64,000 nucleotides of DNA from an uncultured Bulleidia sp. (GTDB lineage Bacteria; Bacillota_I; Bacilli_A; Erysipelotrichales; Erysipelotrichaceae). The stretch lies in NCBI GenBank assembly GCA_947087645.1, contig CAMUDN010000008.1, positions 6,951 through 70,950 on the forward strand, in the 5' to 3' direction. The notes under the pieces were generated by a model, which saw only the letters and a list, made by a program, of their open reading frames with translations, had not been told where the DNA came from and did not search any database. Below are positions 26,241-33,391 of this stretch, piece after piece (the first letter of the stretch is position 1; each line of letters starts with the position of its first letter). The translations under genes and the position numbers were made by a program.

Positions 26241-27185
26241 GTGGATGTAAAAAGCGATAAAATTGAAAGAACAGCACGAATTTTCAATACACAAAAATAT
26301 AATGTCCACGATGGTCCTGGTATTCGCACACTGATTTTCTTCAAGGGTTGTCCACTACGTTGTAAGTGGTGTGCCAACCCTGAAGGACTCAGGCCTGACT
26401 ATCAGGTAATGATGAAAAAACCACTTTGTAAAAATAGAGGCGATTGCATAAAAGCTTGTCCTAAAAGTATTCATATTATGGAAAATGGTCAGCACCGAGT
26501 TAGACGTGATATTAATTGCATAGGATGTCGTAAATGTGAAGAAGCGTGCTTGCAAAAAGCAATCAATATTGTCGGTGAAAATAAAACAATATCAGAAATT
26601 ATGGATATTGTTAGAGAAGATAAAGATTTCTATAATATGAGTGGTGGTGGATTAACCGTTGGCGGTGGCGAGTGTTCCTATCAAGCGGAAAATTTAAAAT
26701 CATTACTTGAAGCAAGCCACATGGAAGGAATTAATACAGCAATTGAAACGTGCGGTTACATGCCACGAAAATCATTAGATTTAATACGTCCACATGTAGA
26801 TTTATTTTTGTTTGATATTAAACAAATGGATCCCGTTAAACACAAATATTGGACTGGTGTCAATAATGAATTGATATTAGATAATCTTAAATATCTTCTT
26901 GAAAATGGTCATAAAGTTCGTGTCAGAATGCCAATTCTTAAAGGAGTTAATGATAGCCATGAAGAAATTCTTGCAGTTATTGATTTCTTAAGAGATTATA
27001 AGTGCTTTAAAAATTTTGATGGTATCGATCTTTTGCCATATCACAGATATGGTGTTGGAAAGTATGATCAGTTAGATATGACTTATCCGATGCAAGGAGA
27101 GTTTGGTTTATCAGATGAGGAACTTGATAATATACAAGAATGGATTGATCGAGAAGGTATAGGCGTGAATTTAGTTCGACACTAG
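26241..27185 (+). CDS. cutD: Choline TMA-lyase activating enzyme (radical SAM)
   Basis: CutD (314 residues) generates the glycyl radical on CutC using S-adenosylmethionine. The radical-SAM motif CxxxCxxC is at Cys37, Cys41 and Cys44 (KGCPLRCKWCANPEG). An inserted ferredoxin-like domain carries two further Fe-S sites (Cys63, Cys69, Cys73, and the CxxCxxCxxxC at 93-103), as is usual for glycyl-radical activases other than that of pyruvate formate-lyase. GGGE, here VGGGECSYQ, is the SAM-binding motif. The start is GTG at 26241 with GAAAGGAAG upstream. It lies directly after cutC and before the EutS-type shell gene. Confidence 0.96.
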   Translation: MDVKSDKIERTARIFNTQKYNVHDGPGIRTLIFFKGCPLRCKWCANPEGLRPDYQVMMKKPLCKNRGDCIKACPKSIHIMENGQHRVRRDINCIGCRKCEEACLQKAINIVGENKTISEIMDIVREDKDFYNMSGGGLTVGGGECSYQAENLKSLLEASHMEGINTAIETCGYMPRKSLDLIRPHVDLFLFDIKQMDPVKHKYWTGVNNELILDNLKYLLENGHKVRVRMPILKGVNDSHEEILAVIDFLRDYKCFKNFDGIDLLPYHRYGVGKYDQLDMTYPMQGEFGLSDEELDNIQEWIDREGIGVNLVRH

Positions 27186-27193
27186 GGGGCAAG

Positions 27194-27532
27194 ATGGAAG
27201 ATTTACAAAGAATAATTCAGGAAGTAGTTCCAGGTAAGCAAATTACATTACTCCATTTAATTTCATCGCCTGATCCATCAATTAATGAAAAAATAGGTCT
27301 AGATAAAAATAATGCTATTGGCATTATGAATCTTACGCCTCCAGAAACAGCAATTATTGCAGCTGATATTGCAGCTAAGTCGGCAGGTGTAGCGGTCTGT
27401 TTCATCGATCGATTTAATGGTTGTGTTCTATTAGAAGGTGATACAGCAAGTGTTCGTGAATCACTTAGTAAAGTGAAAGATGTTTTTGTTAATATGCTTA
27501 ATTTTACAGCTTGTGATGTAACGCAATCATGA
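27194..27532 (+). CDS. EutS/PduU-type permuted shell protein
   Basis: A 112-residue shell protein of the circularly permuted BMC class. It begins with IIQEVVPGKQITLLHLI and contains NAIGIMNLTPPETAIIAADIAAKS and FIDRFNGCVLLEGDTASV, very similar to EutS. Such proteins form bent hexamers with a small beta-barrel over the pore and are thought to sit at edges or in facets. It starts 8 bases after cutD. Its stop overlaps the ATG of the next gene (ATGA), so the two are translationally coupled. Confidence 0.93.
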   Translation: MEDLQRIIQEVVPGKQITLLHLISSPDPSINEKIGLDKNNAIGIMNLTPPETAIIAADIAAKSAGVAVCFIDRFNGCVLLEGDTASVRESLSKVKDVFVNMLNFTACDVTQS

Positions 27533-27996
27533 AAAGAAAGTGGCTTATAACGGGTAGTGAAAAAGTTGGTAAAACAACCTTAGCTAATTTTATAGAGAAA
27601 GAAGATTATCCATTAAAGAAAACACTTGATTTAAGATATCGTGCAAACACGATTGAGGTACCATCAGAGTTTATAGCTATACCATATTTGAATAGTGCAG
27701 TGATTATGATTGGTCAAAATCAATCATTGGCTAACCTATTTTTGATTGATTTAGAAAAAACGATTCATTTTCCACCTAATTATGCACGCTCTTTTACAAG
27801 AAAAAGTATTTGCATAATTATGAAGACAGATTTGTATTCCAAGGAACAGTTATCGTTACTTTGGCAAAAAGCTAAAGCAATAAATGCGAATGACATAATC
27901 GGTATATCATTTAAAACGGGTGTAGGTCTTGAACAATTAGAAAAAAGAATTAAAGAAATTGAGGAAAGTCAAGATGCTTTTTATAACAGAAGATAA
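27529..27996 (+). CDS. EutP/PduV-like small GTPase-fold protein
   Basis: A 155-residue protein of the EutP/PduV family. The P-loop is intact (GSEKVGKT, residues 9-16). EutP of Salmonella has been reported to act as an acetate kinase, while PduV associates with the outside of the shell; which role applies here is unknown. The usual G4 NKxD motif seems replaced by IIMKTDLY (MKTD), a conservative variant. It overlaps the EutS-type gene by 4 bases and the following EutT-like gene by 23 bases. No acetate kinase is seen in the window, so an acetate-kinase-like role would be useful for PduL's product. Confidence 0.85.
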   Translation: MKRKWLITGSEKVGKTTLANFIEKEDYPLKKTLDLRYRANTIEVPSEFIAIPYLNSAVIMIGQNQSLANLFLIDLEKTIHFPPNYARSFTRKSICIIMKTDLYSKEQLSLLWQKAKAINANDIIGISFKTGVGLEQLEKRIKEIEESQDAFYNRR

Positions 27997-28525
27997 ATTA
28001 AGAGAAGAATATAAGAAAATTCCTTTTGAGAGTTACCTTGTCAAAAAAGGCACGAAGATTACCCCTCAAGCCAGACAGTTTCTGGTTGACTTTAGAATAA
28101 GAATAATAGATGAAAGTAAAAAAACTAAGAAAATTAGTAAAGATGTTGTTAAGCAAGTTAATCATAGTCAAGTTGATATGTTAAAAATTAATTTAGCAAT
28201 TGCACTTAAAAAGTTTGCTTTTGAAATAAAAGATTGCGATAAAGCTTATGCAAATGAAATAGCAAAAAGAGCTAAACAGATATATGAAAATAAAGCAATT
28301 GAAATAGTTGATTTAACAGATGGTTATGCAACAGCGATTGATATTTTCATGAAGAGTGATTTAACAAATAATTGCTTAATTGCATTTAATGCAATGGATA
28401 AATTAATTAAAGAAGTTAACAGGCTTAAAGATATGGACAGTCAATGTGATCGAGTCTTTGATTATATATCAAATGATGTTACTAATTGGTTCATTATTCT
28501 TATGAAGGGAGGGGATGCTTATTAA
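27974..28525 (+). CDS. EutT-like protein (N-terminal EutT motif), adenosyltransferase unlikely
   Basis: A 183-residue protein whose N-terminus (FITEDKLREEYKK, then KGTKITPQARQFLVDFRI) matches the start of EutT-type corrinoid adenosyltransferases. The rest is helical. The HX11CCX2C metal motif of EutT is absent, and I see no ATP-binding signature, so adenosyltransferase activity is doubtful. The pathway does not need B12 either. The start at ATG 27974 is chosen because GAGGA precedes it by 8 bases; an upstream in-frame TTG is less likely. It overlaps EutP before it and EutJ after it. A role in shell or enzyme assembly is possible but unproven. Confidence 0.65.
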   Translation: MLFITEDKLREEYKKIPFESYLVKKGTKITPQARQFLVDFRIRIIDESKKTKKISKDVVKQVNHSQVDMLKINLAIALKKFAFEIKDCDKAYANEIAKRAKQIYENKAIEIVDLTDGYATAIDIFMKSDLTNNCLIAFNAMDKLIKEVNRLKDMDSQCDRVFDYISNDVTNWFIILMKGGDAY

Positions 28526-29342
28526 TTTAGAAAAGGTGAATGTCGTTATTAGCAATTTTGAAAAAGCTATAGATAAACCTTTGAAAGTTAAAGGTAAAAA
28601 GCTATATACGGGAATTGATCTTGGAACAGCTTATATTGTATTAGCCGTATTTGATGAAGATCGAAATCCGGTTGCAGGTGCTTATCAATTTGCGGAAGTC
28701 GTAAGAGATGGCATGGTTGTTGATTATGTAGGGGCTTGTGATATTGTTCGAAAACTAAAATCAGAATTAGAAGAGAAATTAGGTGTAGAACTTTTAGAAG
28801 CAGGTTGTGCAATTCCTCCAGGTACGGAGAATTTGGATGGTGGAGCAGTTAAAAATGTTGCTGAATCAGCTGGATTTGAAGTACTTAGAGTATTAGATGA
28901 ACCAAGTGCAGCTAATAAATTACTTAAACTTTCAGATGGTGCAGTAGTTGATATCGGAGGAGGAACAACTGGTATATCAATTATTGAAAATGGTAAAGTC
29001 AAGAAAAGTATTGATGAGCCTACAGGAGGAACCCACTTTTCTCTTGTCTTATCTGGTGCTTATAAGATTGACTTCAAGAATGCTGAAAATCTGAAAAAAG
29101 ATTTTTCTAAACATGGTGAAATATTTCCGGTTGTAAGACCGGTAATTGACAAAATTATATCCATTATTAAAACGGCAAGTGTCGGTGAAGACTTGAAAGA
29201 AGTAGTTCTTGTTGGTGGAACAGCATTATTGACAGGTATGGAAGATTATGTTGAACAAAAATTAGGTATTAAGACCACCAAGCCAAGTAATCCGATGTTT
29301 GTTACGCCAATTGGTATCGCTCTTTCTTTAATAGAGGAGTGA
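28515..29342 (+). CDS. eutJ: EutJ-like actin/Hsp70-fold chaperone
   Basis: A 275-residue EutJ-family protein with the actin/Hsp70 ATPase fold. Phosphate-1 motif GIDLGTAYIVLAVFD is near residue 34, and phosphate-2 VVDIGGGTTGISII is near residue 152. The adenosine motif VVLVGGTALLTGMEDY is near residue 235. There is no Hsp70 substrate-binding domain, so it is the short, microcompartment-specific class. It is thought to help folding or assembly of lumen enzymes. The start overlaps the previous gene by 11 bases and its ribosome site (GGGAGGGG) is unusually close to the ATG. The next shell gene starts 5 bases after its stop. Confidence 0.88.
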   Translation: MLINLEKVNVVISNFEKAIDKPLKVKGKKLYTGIDLGTAYIVLAVFDEDRNPVAGAYQFAEVVRDGMVVDYVGACDIVRKLKSELEEKLGVELLEAGCAIPPGTENLDGGAVKNVAESAGFEVLRVLDEPSAANKLLKLSDGAVVDIGGGTTGISIIENGKVKKSIDEPTGGTHFSLVLSGAYKIDFKNAENLKKDFSKHGEIFPVVRPVIDKIISIIKTASVGEDLKEVVLVGGTALLTGMEDYVEQKLGIKTTKPSNPMFVTPIGIALSLIEE

Positions 29343-29347
29343 TCCTA

Positions 29348-29641
29348 ATGGATATTAAATTGATTAAAGCACCGGCACCGGCAACACTTGATATTATTCG
29401 CAATCGATCAAGGTTGAAAATTGAAGGTAATCCCGGGGCGATTGGTCTTGTCCAAGGAAGAATTATTGAAATGACAGTAGCTTGTGATATTGCTTATAAA
29501 ACGAGTGGTGTTGAAGTTACGGATGTTAGAGGTTCATGTCCTCAGAATTTTGTCATGTTAGCAATTGTTGGCGAAATAGAAGAAGTAAAAATTGCTTTGA
29601 AAAAGATTGCAGAAAAAAGTAAGGAAAAAGACATATGGTAA
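29348..29641 (+). CDS. GrpU-like shell protein of glycyl-radical microcompartments
   Basis: A 97-residue BMC-domain protein with a permuted arrangement: a short N-terminal strand-helix part (IKLIKAPAPATLDIIRNR), then the BMC core (GAIGLVQGRIIEMTVACDIA, VTDVRGSCPQNFVMLAIVG). This layout and the RGSCPQN loop are as in GrpU-type proteins, whose loop Cys binds an Fe-S cluster at the pore in the Pectobacterium member. The start at 29348 is chosen because GAGGAG (29334-29339) is at 8 bases; a GTG at 29339 overlaps that site. It lies directly after EutJ and overlaps the EutN-type gene by 7 bases. Confidence 0.75.
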   Translation: MDIKLIKAPAPATLDIIRNRSRLKIEGNPGAIGLVQGRIIEMTVACDIAYKTSGVEVTDVRGSCPQNFVMLAIVGEIEEVKIALKKIAEKSKEKDIW

Positions 29642-29904
29642 TTGCACGTCTGATAGGAAATGTATGGGCTACCCGCAAATATGAATCACTGAATGGTCTA
29701 AAATTTATGTTAGTTGAGATTTTAGATGGTAAAAGTGAAGTACGCAGAATTGTTGCTGTTGACACAATAGGAGCGGGTATTGGTGAACGGGTAATTGTTA
29801 CCCAAGGATCTTCAGCAAGAGCTATTTTAGAAGAAGAAACAGATGTGAAAATACCTGTTGATGCTGTAATAGTGGGAATTATAGACGAAGATTGTAACGT
29901 TTAA
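29635..29904 (+). CDS. EutN/CcmL-type pentameric vertex protein (BMC-P)
   Basis: An 89-residue EutN/CcmL-family protein. Pentamers of this family cap the vertices and close the shell. It has VIARLIGNVWATRKYESLNG at the N-terminus, VAVDTIGAGIGERVIVTQGSSAR in the middle, and the C-terminal PVDAVIVGIIDE, all standard. It is the only vertex protein in the operon and thus essential for a closed shell if the others are absent elsewhere. It overlaps the GrpU-like gene and is followed 11 bases later by the Cys-rich protein. Confidence 0.95.
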   Translation: MVIARLIGNVWATRKYESLNGLKFMLVEILDGKSEVRRIVAVDTIGAGIGERVIVTQGSSARAILEEETDVKIPVDAVIVGIIDEDCNV

Positions 29905-29915
29905 AGGAGGTTTTG

Positions 29916-30269
29916 ATGAAAAGACTTATAAGCCAAGAAGAGGTCTTGAAAAATAAGGATTCAAAGGAGCCAATATTGATTGATAAAAACACAATTATAA
30001 CGCCGGCAGCTAAAGATTTAGCTAAAGATTTAGGCATTGAAGTGAAGTATTGTGAATGTATACAATCACATTGCACACATAAAGAAAGTGAATCAAAAGA
30101 CTCTTCACCGGCTTGCGAAGAGAAGAAAGATTGTGAATGTAAAACGGAATGCAAAACAGAATGTAAAGAAAAAGCAATTTCTGAAGATGAAATTTATGCA
30201 CTATTAAAGAAGGGTATAGATAATCATTTACTTTCAGTAGAAGATCTTGAAAAATTGATAAAGAAATAA
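29916..30269 (+). CDS. Small Cys-rich protein with EutT-like N-terminus
   Basis: A 117-residue protein. Residues 1-45 (KRLISQEEVL, IDKNTIITPAAKDLAKDLGI) share the ITPxAxxLxxxxxI motif of EutT N-termini and of the EutT-like gene at 27974. Next comes a stretch with eight Cys (YCECIQSHC, then repeated ECKTEC units), rich in Lys and Glu, suggestive of metal or Fe-S binding. The last 25 residues form a short amphipathic helix (YALLKKGIDNHL..VEDLEKLIKK) that could be a targeting or docking peptide. The ATG at 29916 follows AGGAGG by 5 bases. I recognise no characterised homologue. Confidence 0.7.
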   Translation: MKRLISQEEVLKNKDSKEPILIDKNTIITPAAKDLAKDLGIEVKYCECIQSHCTHKESESKDSSPACEEKKDCECKTECKTECKEKAISEDEIYALLKKGIDNHLLSVEDLEKLIKK

Positions 30270-30270
30270 A

Positions 30271-30915
30271 ATGAAAGAGCTAAATGAACTATTTTCTAAA
30301 TTAATAGAAAATTATAATAAAAATAGCATAAAAGTTAATCTTAATCTTTATCGAGCTCCAATTGTCATAGCAGGTAGGCATGTGCATTTAGCACAAAATG
30401 AAGTGGATATTCTTTTTGGTAAGGACTATAAATTGAATCCAATAGAAGGTTCAACATCTGATAGTTTATATATTTGCAAAGAATGCCTTACTTTGGCAGG
30501 ACCTTGTGGAGCTATTGAAAAGGTTATGCTAGTTGGTCCAACACGGCAAGCAACACAAGTTGAAATTTTACGTATGGATGCTACTAAATTGGGTATAAAA
30601 CCAATGATTCGCTTAAGTGGTCATTTAGATGGTACGCCAGGAATAACACTTATCGGTCCGCAAGGTACAGCTATTTTAAAGCAAGGAGTAATTGTTTCGA
30701 AAAGAACCCTTAATCTTAATTTAGAGGAAGCAAAAGAAAGAAATTTACATGCAGGTGATGTAGTTTCAATACGTGTGAAGGGTGAAAGAGCAGCTATTCT
30801 AGAAAATGTAGTTGTCCGTATTAAAGAAGGTATCTGCTTAAATTGTCAGCTTGATCAAGAGGAAGTTGATGCACTTGGACTTAGTGCAGATGATTATGTG
30901 GAAATTATAAGGTAG
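30271..30915 (+). CDS. pduL: Phosphate acyltransferase (PduL family)
   Basis: A 214-residue PduL-type phosphotransacylase, unrelated in fold to Pta. It converts acetyl-CoA to acetyl-phosphate and recycles CoA for the acylating aldehyde dehydrogenase in the lumen. The zinc-binding RHVHL motif (His37 and His39), the GPTRQATQVEI segment and SGHLDGTPGITLIGP are conserved. The first ~25 residues (ELFSKLIENYNKN) are amphipathic and could act as an encapsulation peptide. It starts one base after the preceding stop codon. With CutC, the aldehyde and alcohol dehydrogenases it completes the canonical choline microcompartment pathway. Confidence 0.94.
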   Translation: MKELNELFSKLIENYNKNSIKVNLNLYRAPIVIAGRHVHLAQNEVDILFGKDYKLNPIEGSTSDSLYICKECLTLAGPCGAIEKVMLVGPTRQATQVEILRMDATKLGIKPMIRLSGHLDGTPGITLIGPQGTAILKQGVIVSKRTLNLNLEEAKERNLHAGDVVSIRVKGERAAILENVVVRIKEGICLNCQLDQEEVDALGLSADDYVEIIR

Positions 30916-30921
30916 GTATAA

Positions 30922-31461
30922 ATGATTGAAAACAGAAAAGAACTTCGGAGTTTAGCAAAACCGTTAACAAAAAGTTCACGACAAATTAAATTAAAGATTA
31001 AAAATCCACATGTTAATAAAAAGGTAAATATTGATGTACATTTGAATATGGAAAAGAAAAAAGATATAAGTACAAAGATAGAAGCTAAATTAAATGAACA
31101 TGTAGATAAAACTGTAAATACGAATGCAAATGGAAATGCAAATGTTACCATGAAAATAGAAGAAAAGGAGAACAAAAAAATGGCACAATTAGACGCACTT
31201 GGAATGATTGAAACAAAAGGATTAGTAGGAAGTATTGAAGCAGCCGATGCAATGGTAAAAGCTGCAAATGTAACACTTATTGGTAAAGTACACGTTGGTG
31301 GTGGACTTGTAACAGTAATGGTTAGAGGTGATGTTGGAGCTGTAAAAGCAGCTACAGATGCAGGTGCTGCAGCCGCTCAAAGAGTTGGTGAATTAGTCTC
31401 TGTACATGTAATTCCAAGACCACATGCAGAAGTAGAATTGATCTTACCTCATAAAGACTAA
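30922..31461 (+). CDS. BMC-H shell protein 3 with 86-residue N-terminal extension
   Basis: The open frame encodes 179 residues: an unusual basic, Lys/Asn-rich extension (residues 1-86, low complexity, with NTNANGNANV), then a complete BMC-H domain of 93 residues starting at Met87 (ALGMIETKGLVGSIEAADAM, GGLVTVMVRGDVGAVKAATD). AAAGGAG lies 9 bases before the Met87 codon at 31180, so both a long and a normal-length protein may be made. The BMC part is almost identical in DNA to the BMC-H gene at 33111. The extension resembles no known domain and may face the lumen or cytosol, possibly binding nucleic acid or acidic cargo. The long form may also be a non-used frame, but it has no stop. Confidence 0.8.
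   Translation: MIENRKELRSLAKPLTKSSRQIKLKIKNPHVNKKVNIDVHLNMEKKKDISTKIEAKLNEHVDKTVNTNANGNANVTMKIEEKENKKMAQLDALGMIETKGLVGSIEAADAMVKAANVTLIGKVHVGGGLVTVMVRGDVGAVKAATDAGAAAAQRVGELVSVHVIPRPHAEVELILPHKD
31164..31182 (+). promoter_or_regulatory. Internal ribosome site and start codon inside the extended BMC-H gene
   Basis: AAAGGAG (31164-31170) is followed 9 bases later by ATG (31180-31182), the expected start of a standard-length BMC-H protein in the same frame as the upstream ATG at 30922. It resembles the ribosome sites of the other operon genes and suggests two products from one gene. Confidence 0.7.
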
Positions 31462-31492
31462 ATCATAGATTGAAAATATTAAGGAGGTAAGC

Positions 31493-33079
31493 ATGCAAGA
31501 ATTAGATACAGATTTAGCCAGTATTCAGCATGCAAGAGACTTAGCTAGAAAAGGTCATGTAGCTGAATTAAAACTTCGGGAATATACTTTTGAACAAATT
31601 GATAAGATTATTAAGGCAATTGCAGAAGCCGGTGAAGCTCATGCTAAAGAGTTAGCAGAGTTAGCAGTTGAAGAAACAGGCTTTGGTAAAGTTAAAGATA
31701 AAATGTATAAAAATCACATGGCAAGTGGACTTTTATACGAAGATATTAAAGATCAACAGACAATTGGTATTATTGGGGCTGATGAGAAAGAACAAGTTAT
31801 TACAGTAGCTGATCCAGTTGGTTTAATAATGGGTATTGTACCATCAACTAATCCAACATCAACTGTTATTTATAACTCAATGATTGCAATTAAATCACGT
31901 AATCCAATTATCTTTAGTCCTCATCCAAAGGCACGTAAATGTACACAAAGAGCTATTGAAATTGTTAATGAAGCAGCTGTTAATGCTGGGGCACCAGAAA
32001 ATATTGTACAAGGAATAACTAAGATTTCCATGGATGCAACAAATGCTTTGATGCATGCTAATGAAGTTAAGTTAATTATTGCTACTGGTGGACCAGCAAT
32101 GGTAAAAGCCGCTTACTCAGCTGGTAAACCAGCAATTGGTGTAGGAGCTGGAAACTCACCAGCATATATTGAAAGATCAGCTGATGTTAAGAAGGCAGTA
32201 AGTAATATTATTGCTTCCAAAACATTTGATAATGGTACTATTTGTGCTTCTGAACAATCAATTATTGTTGAAAATGCAAATCGTGAAGAAGTTATTAAGG
32301 AGCTTAAAGCTCATAAAGCTTACTTTATGTCTGATGAAGAGTGCAAGAAAGTATGCAAGTTATTATTTAGAAATGGTACGGCAATGAATCCAGACTTTGT
32401 TGGTCGGAGTGCTAAAGTTATTGCTGATGCTGCAGGTATTGATGTTGCCAGTGATACAACTGTATTAGTTGGTGAACAATATGGTGTTGGTAAAGAATAT
32501 CCATTATCATTTGAAAAATTAACTTGTGTAATTGGCTTCTATACAGTTGCTGATTGGCAAGAAGCTTGTGATTTATCATTTAAATTACTTGAAAATGGTA
32601 TTGGTCATACAATGAGCTTACATACAGAAAATAAAGAAATTGCTCGGAAATTTACAATTAAGCCAGCCAGCCGTATTTTAGTAAATACAGGTGGAACAAT
32701 GGGTGGAACTGGTCTTACAACGGGTCTTCCAATTGCTTTAACACTTGGTTGTGGAACAATGGGTGGATCAAGCGTATCAGAGAATGTTGGTCCAAAACAT
32801 TTAATTAATATTAAGAAGTTAGTTTATGGCACAATTGATGCTGATAAAGTTGTTGCTGAAGATAAGATCTTTAGAAAATATCATCCAGAAGAATATCATG
32901 ACTCACTTCCTGAATATAATAAGCCTGAGAGTAAATACTTTGAATATTCAACAGGTTGTAATTCATGTAAGAGTCCAGAAGAAAGACAAAAGTCTAATTT
33001 TAAGGAAACAGGTGAAATTAACTTAGAAGAATTAAAGGCAATGGTTGATTCATTTGTTAACGCTTTTAAAGGTGAATAA
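31493..33079 (+). CDS. cutF: CoA-acylating acetaldehyde dehydrogenase of the microcompartment
   Basis: A 528-residue acylating aldehyde dehydrogenase (PduP/EutE/CutF group) that turns acetaldehyde and CoA into acetyl-CoA with NAD. Catalytic Cys251 lies in DNGTICASEQ, and NAD-binding motifs (GIVPSTNPTSTVI, GGPAMVKAAYSAGKPAIGVG) are intact. The N-terminal helix (DTDLASIQHARDLARKGHV) looks like an encapsulation peptide. A C-terminal extension after about residue 460 has a Cys pair (STGCNSCKSPEER) and another amphipathic helix (LKAMVDSFVNAFKG). Ribosome site AAGGAGG is strong. It is flanked by the twin BMC-H genes, and the inactive paralogue lies at 22.2 kb. The symbol follows the cut-cluster naming and is an assignment by context. 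Confidence 0.93.
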   Translation: MQELDTDLASIQHARDLARKGHVAELKLREYTFEQIDKIIKAIAEAGEAHAKELAELAVEETGFGKVKDKMYKNHMASGLLYEDIKDQQTIGIIGADEKEQVITVADPVGLIMGIVPSTNPTSTVIYNSMIAIKSRNPIIFSPHPKARKCTQRAIEIVNEAAVNAGAPENIVQGITKISMDATNALMHANEVKLIIATGGPAMVKAAYSAGKPAIGVGAGNSPAYIERSADVKKAVSNIIASKTFDNGTICASEQSIIVENANREEVIKELKAHKAYFMSDEECKKVCKLLFRNGTAMNPDFVGRSAKVIADAAGIDVASDTTVLVGEQYGVGKEYPLSFEKLTCVIGFYTVADWQEACDLSFKLLENGIGHTMSLHTENKEIARKFTIKPASRILVNTGGTMGGTGLTTGLPIALTLGCGTMGGSSVSENVGPKHLINIKKLVYGTIDADKVVAEDKIFRKYHPEEYHDSLPEYNKPESKYFEYSTGCNSCKSPEERQKSNFKETGEINLEELKAMVDSFVNAFKGE

Positions 33080-33110
33080 GTAGTTTATAATAAAGAAAAG
33101 GAGAAAAAAT

Positions 33111-33386
33111 ATGAACGAAGCTTTAGGAATGATTGAAACAAAAGGATTAGTAGGAAGTATTGAAGCAGCCGATGCAATGGTAAAAGCTGCAAATGTAACA
33201 CTTATTGGTAAAGTACACGTTGGTGGTGGACTTGTAACAGTAATGGTTAGAGGTGATGTTGGAGCTGTAAAAGCAGCTACAGATGCAGGTGCTGCAGCCG
33301 CTCAAAGAGTTGGTGAATTGGTTTCTGTACATGTAATTCCAAGACCTCATACAGAAGTTGAGTCTATTTTACCTCACGTTAAATAA
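33111..33386 (+). CDS. Microcompartment hexamer shell protein (BMC-H) 4
   Basis: A 91-residue BMC-H protein of normal length. From residue 6 (GMIETKGLVGSIEAADAM) to about residue 70 it is identical in DNA to the BMC part of the gene at 30922 (33126-33319 equals 31201-31394, 194 bases with no mismatch). Differences are limited to the first five residues and the C-terminal tail (RPHTEVESILPHVK versus RPHAEVELILPHKD). AAAGGAG precedes the ATG. It is probably the main facet protein. The TPR gene begins 5 bases after its stop. Confidence 0.95.
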   Translation: MNEALGMIETKGLVGSIEAADAMVKAANVTLIGKVHVGGGLVTVMVRGDVGAVKAATDAGAAAAQRVGELVSVHVIPRPHTEVESILPHVK

Positions 33387-33391
33387 TTTTT

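Noticed and set aside
27974..28525. Functional cobalamin adenosyltransferase
   Set aside because: Only the N-terminal motif is similar to EutT; the metal-binding Cys motif and nucleotide site are not visible and the pathway is B12-independent.
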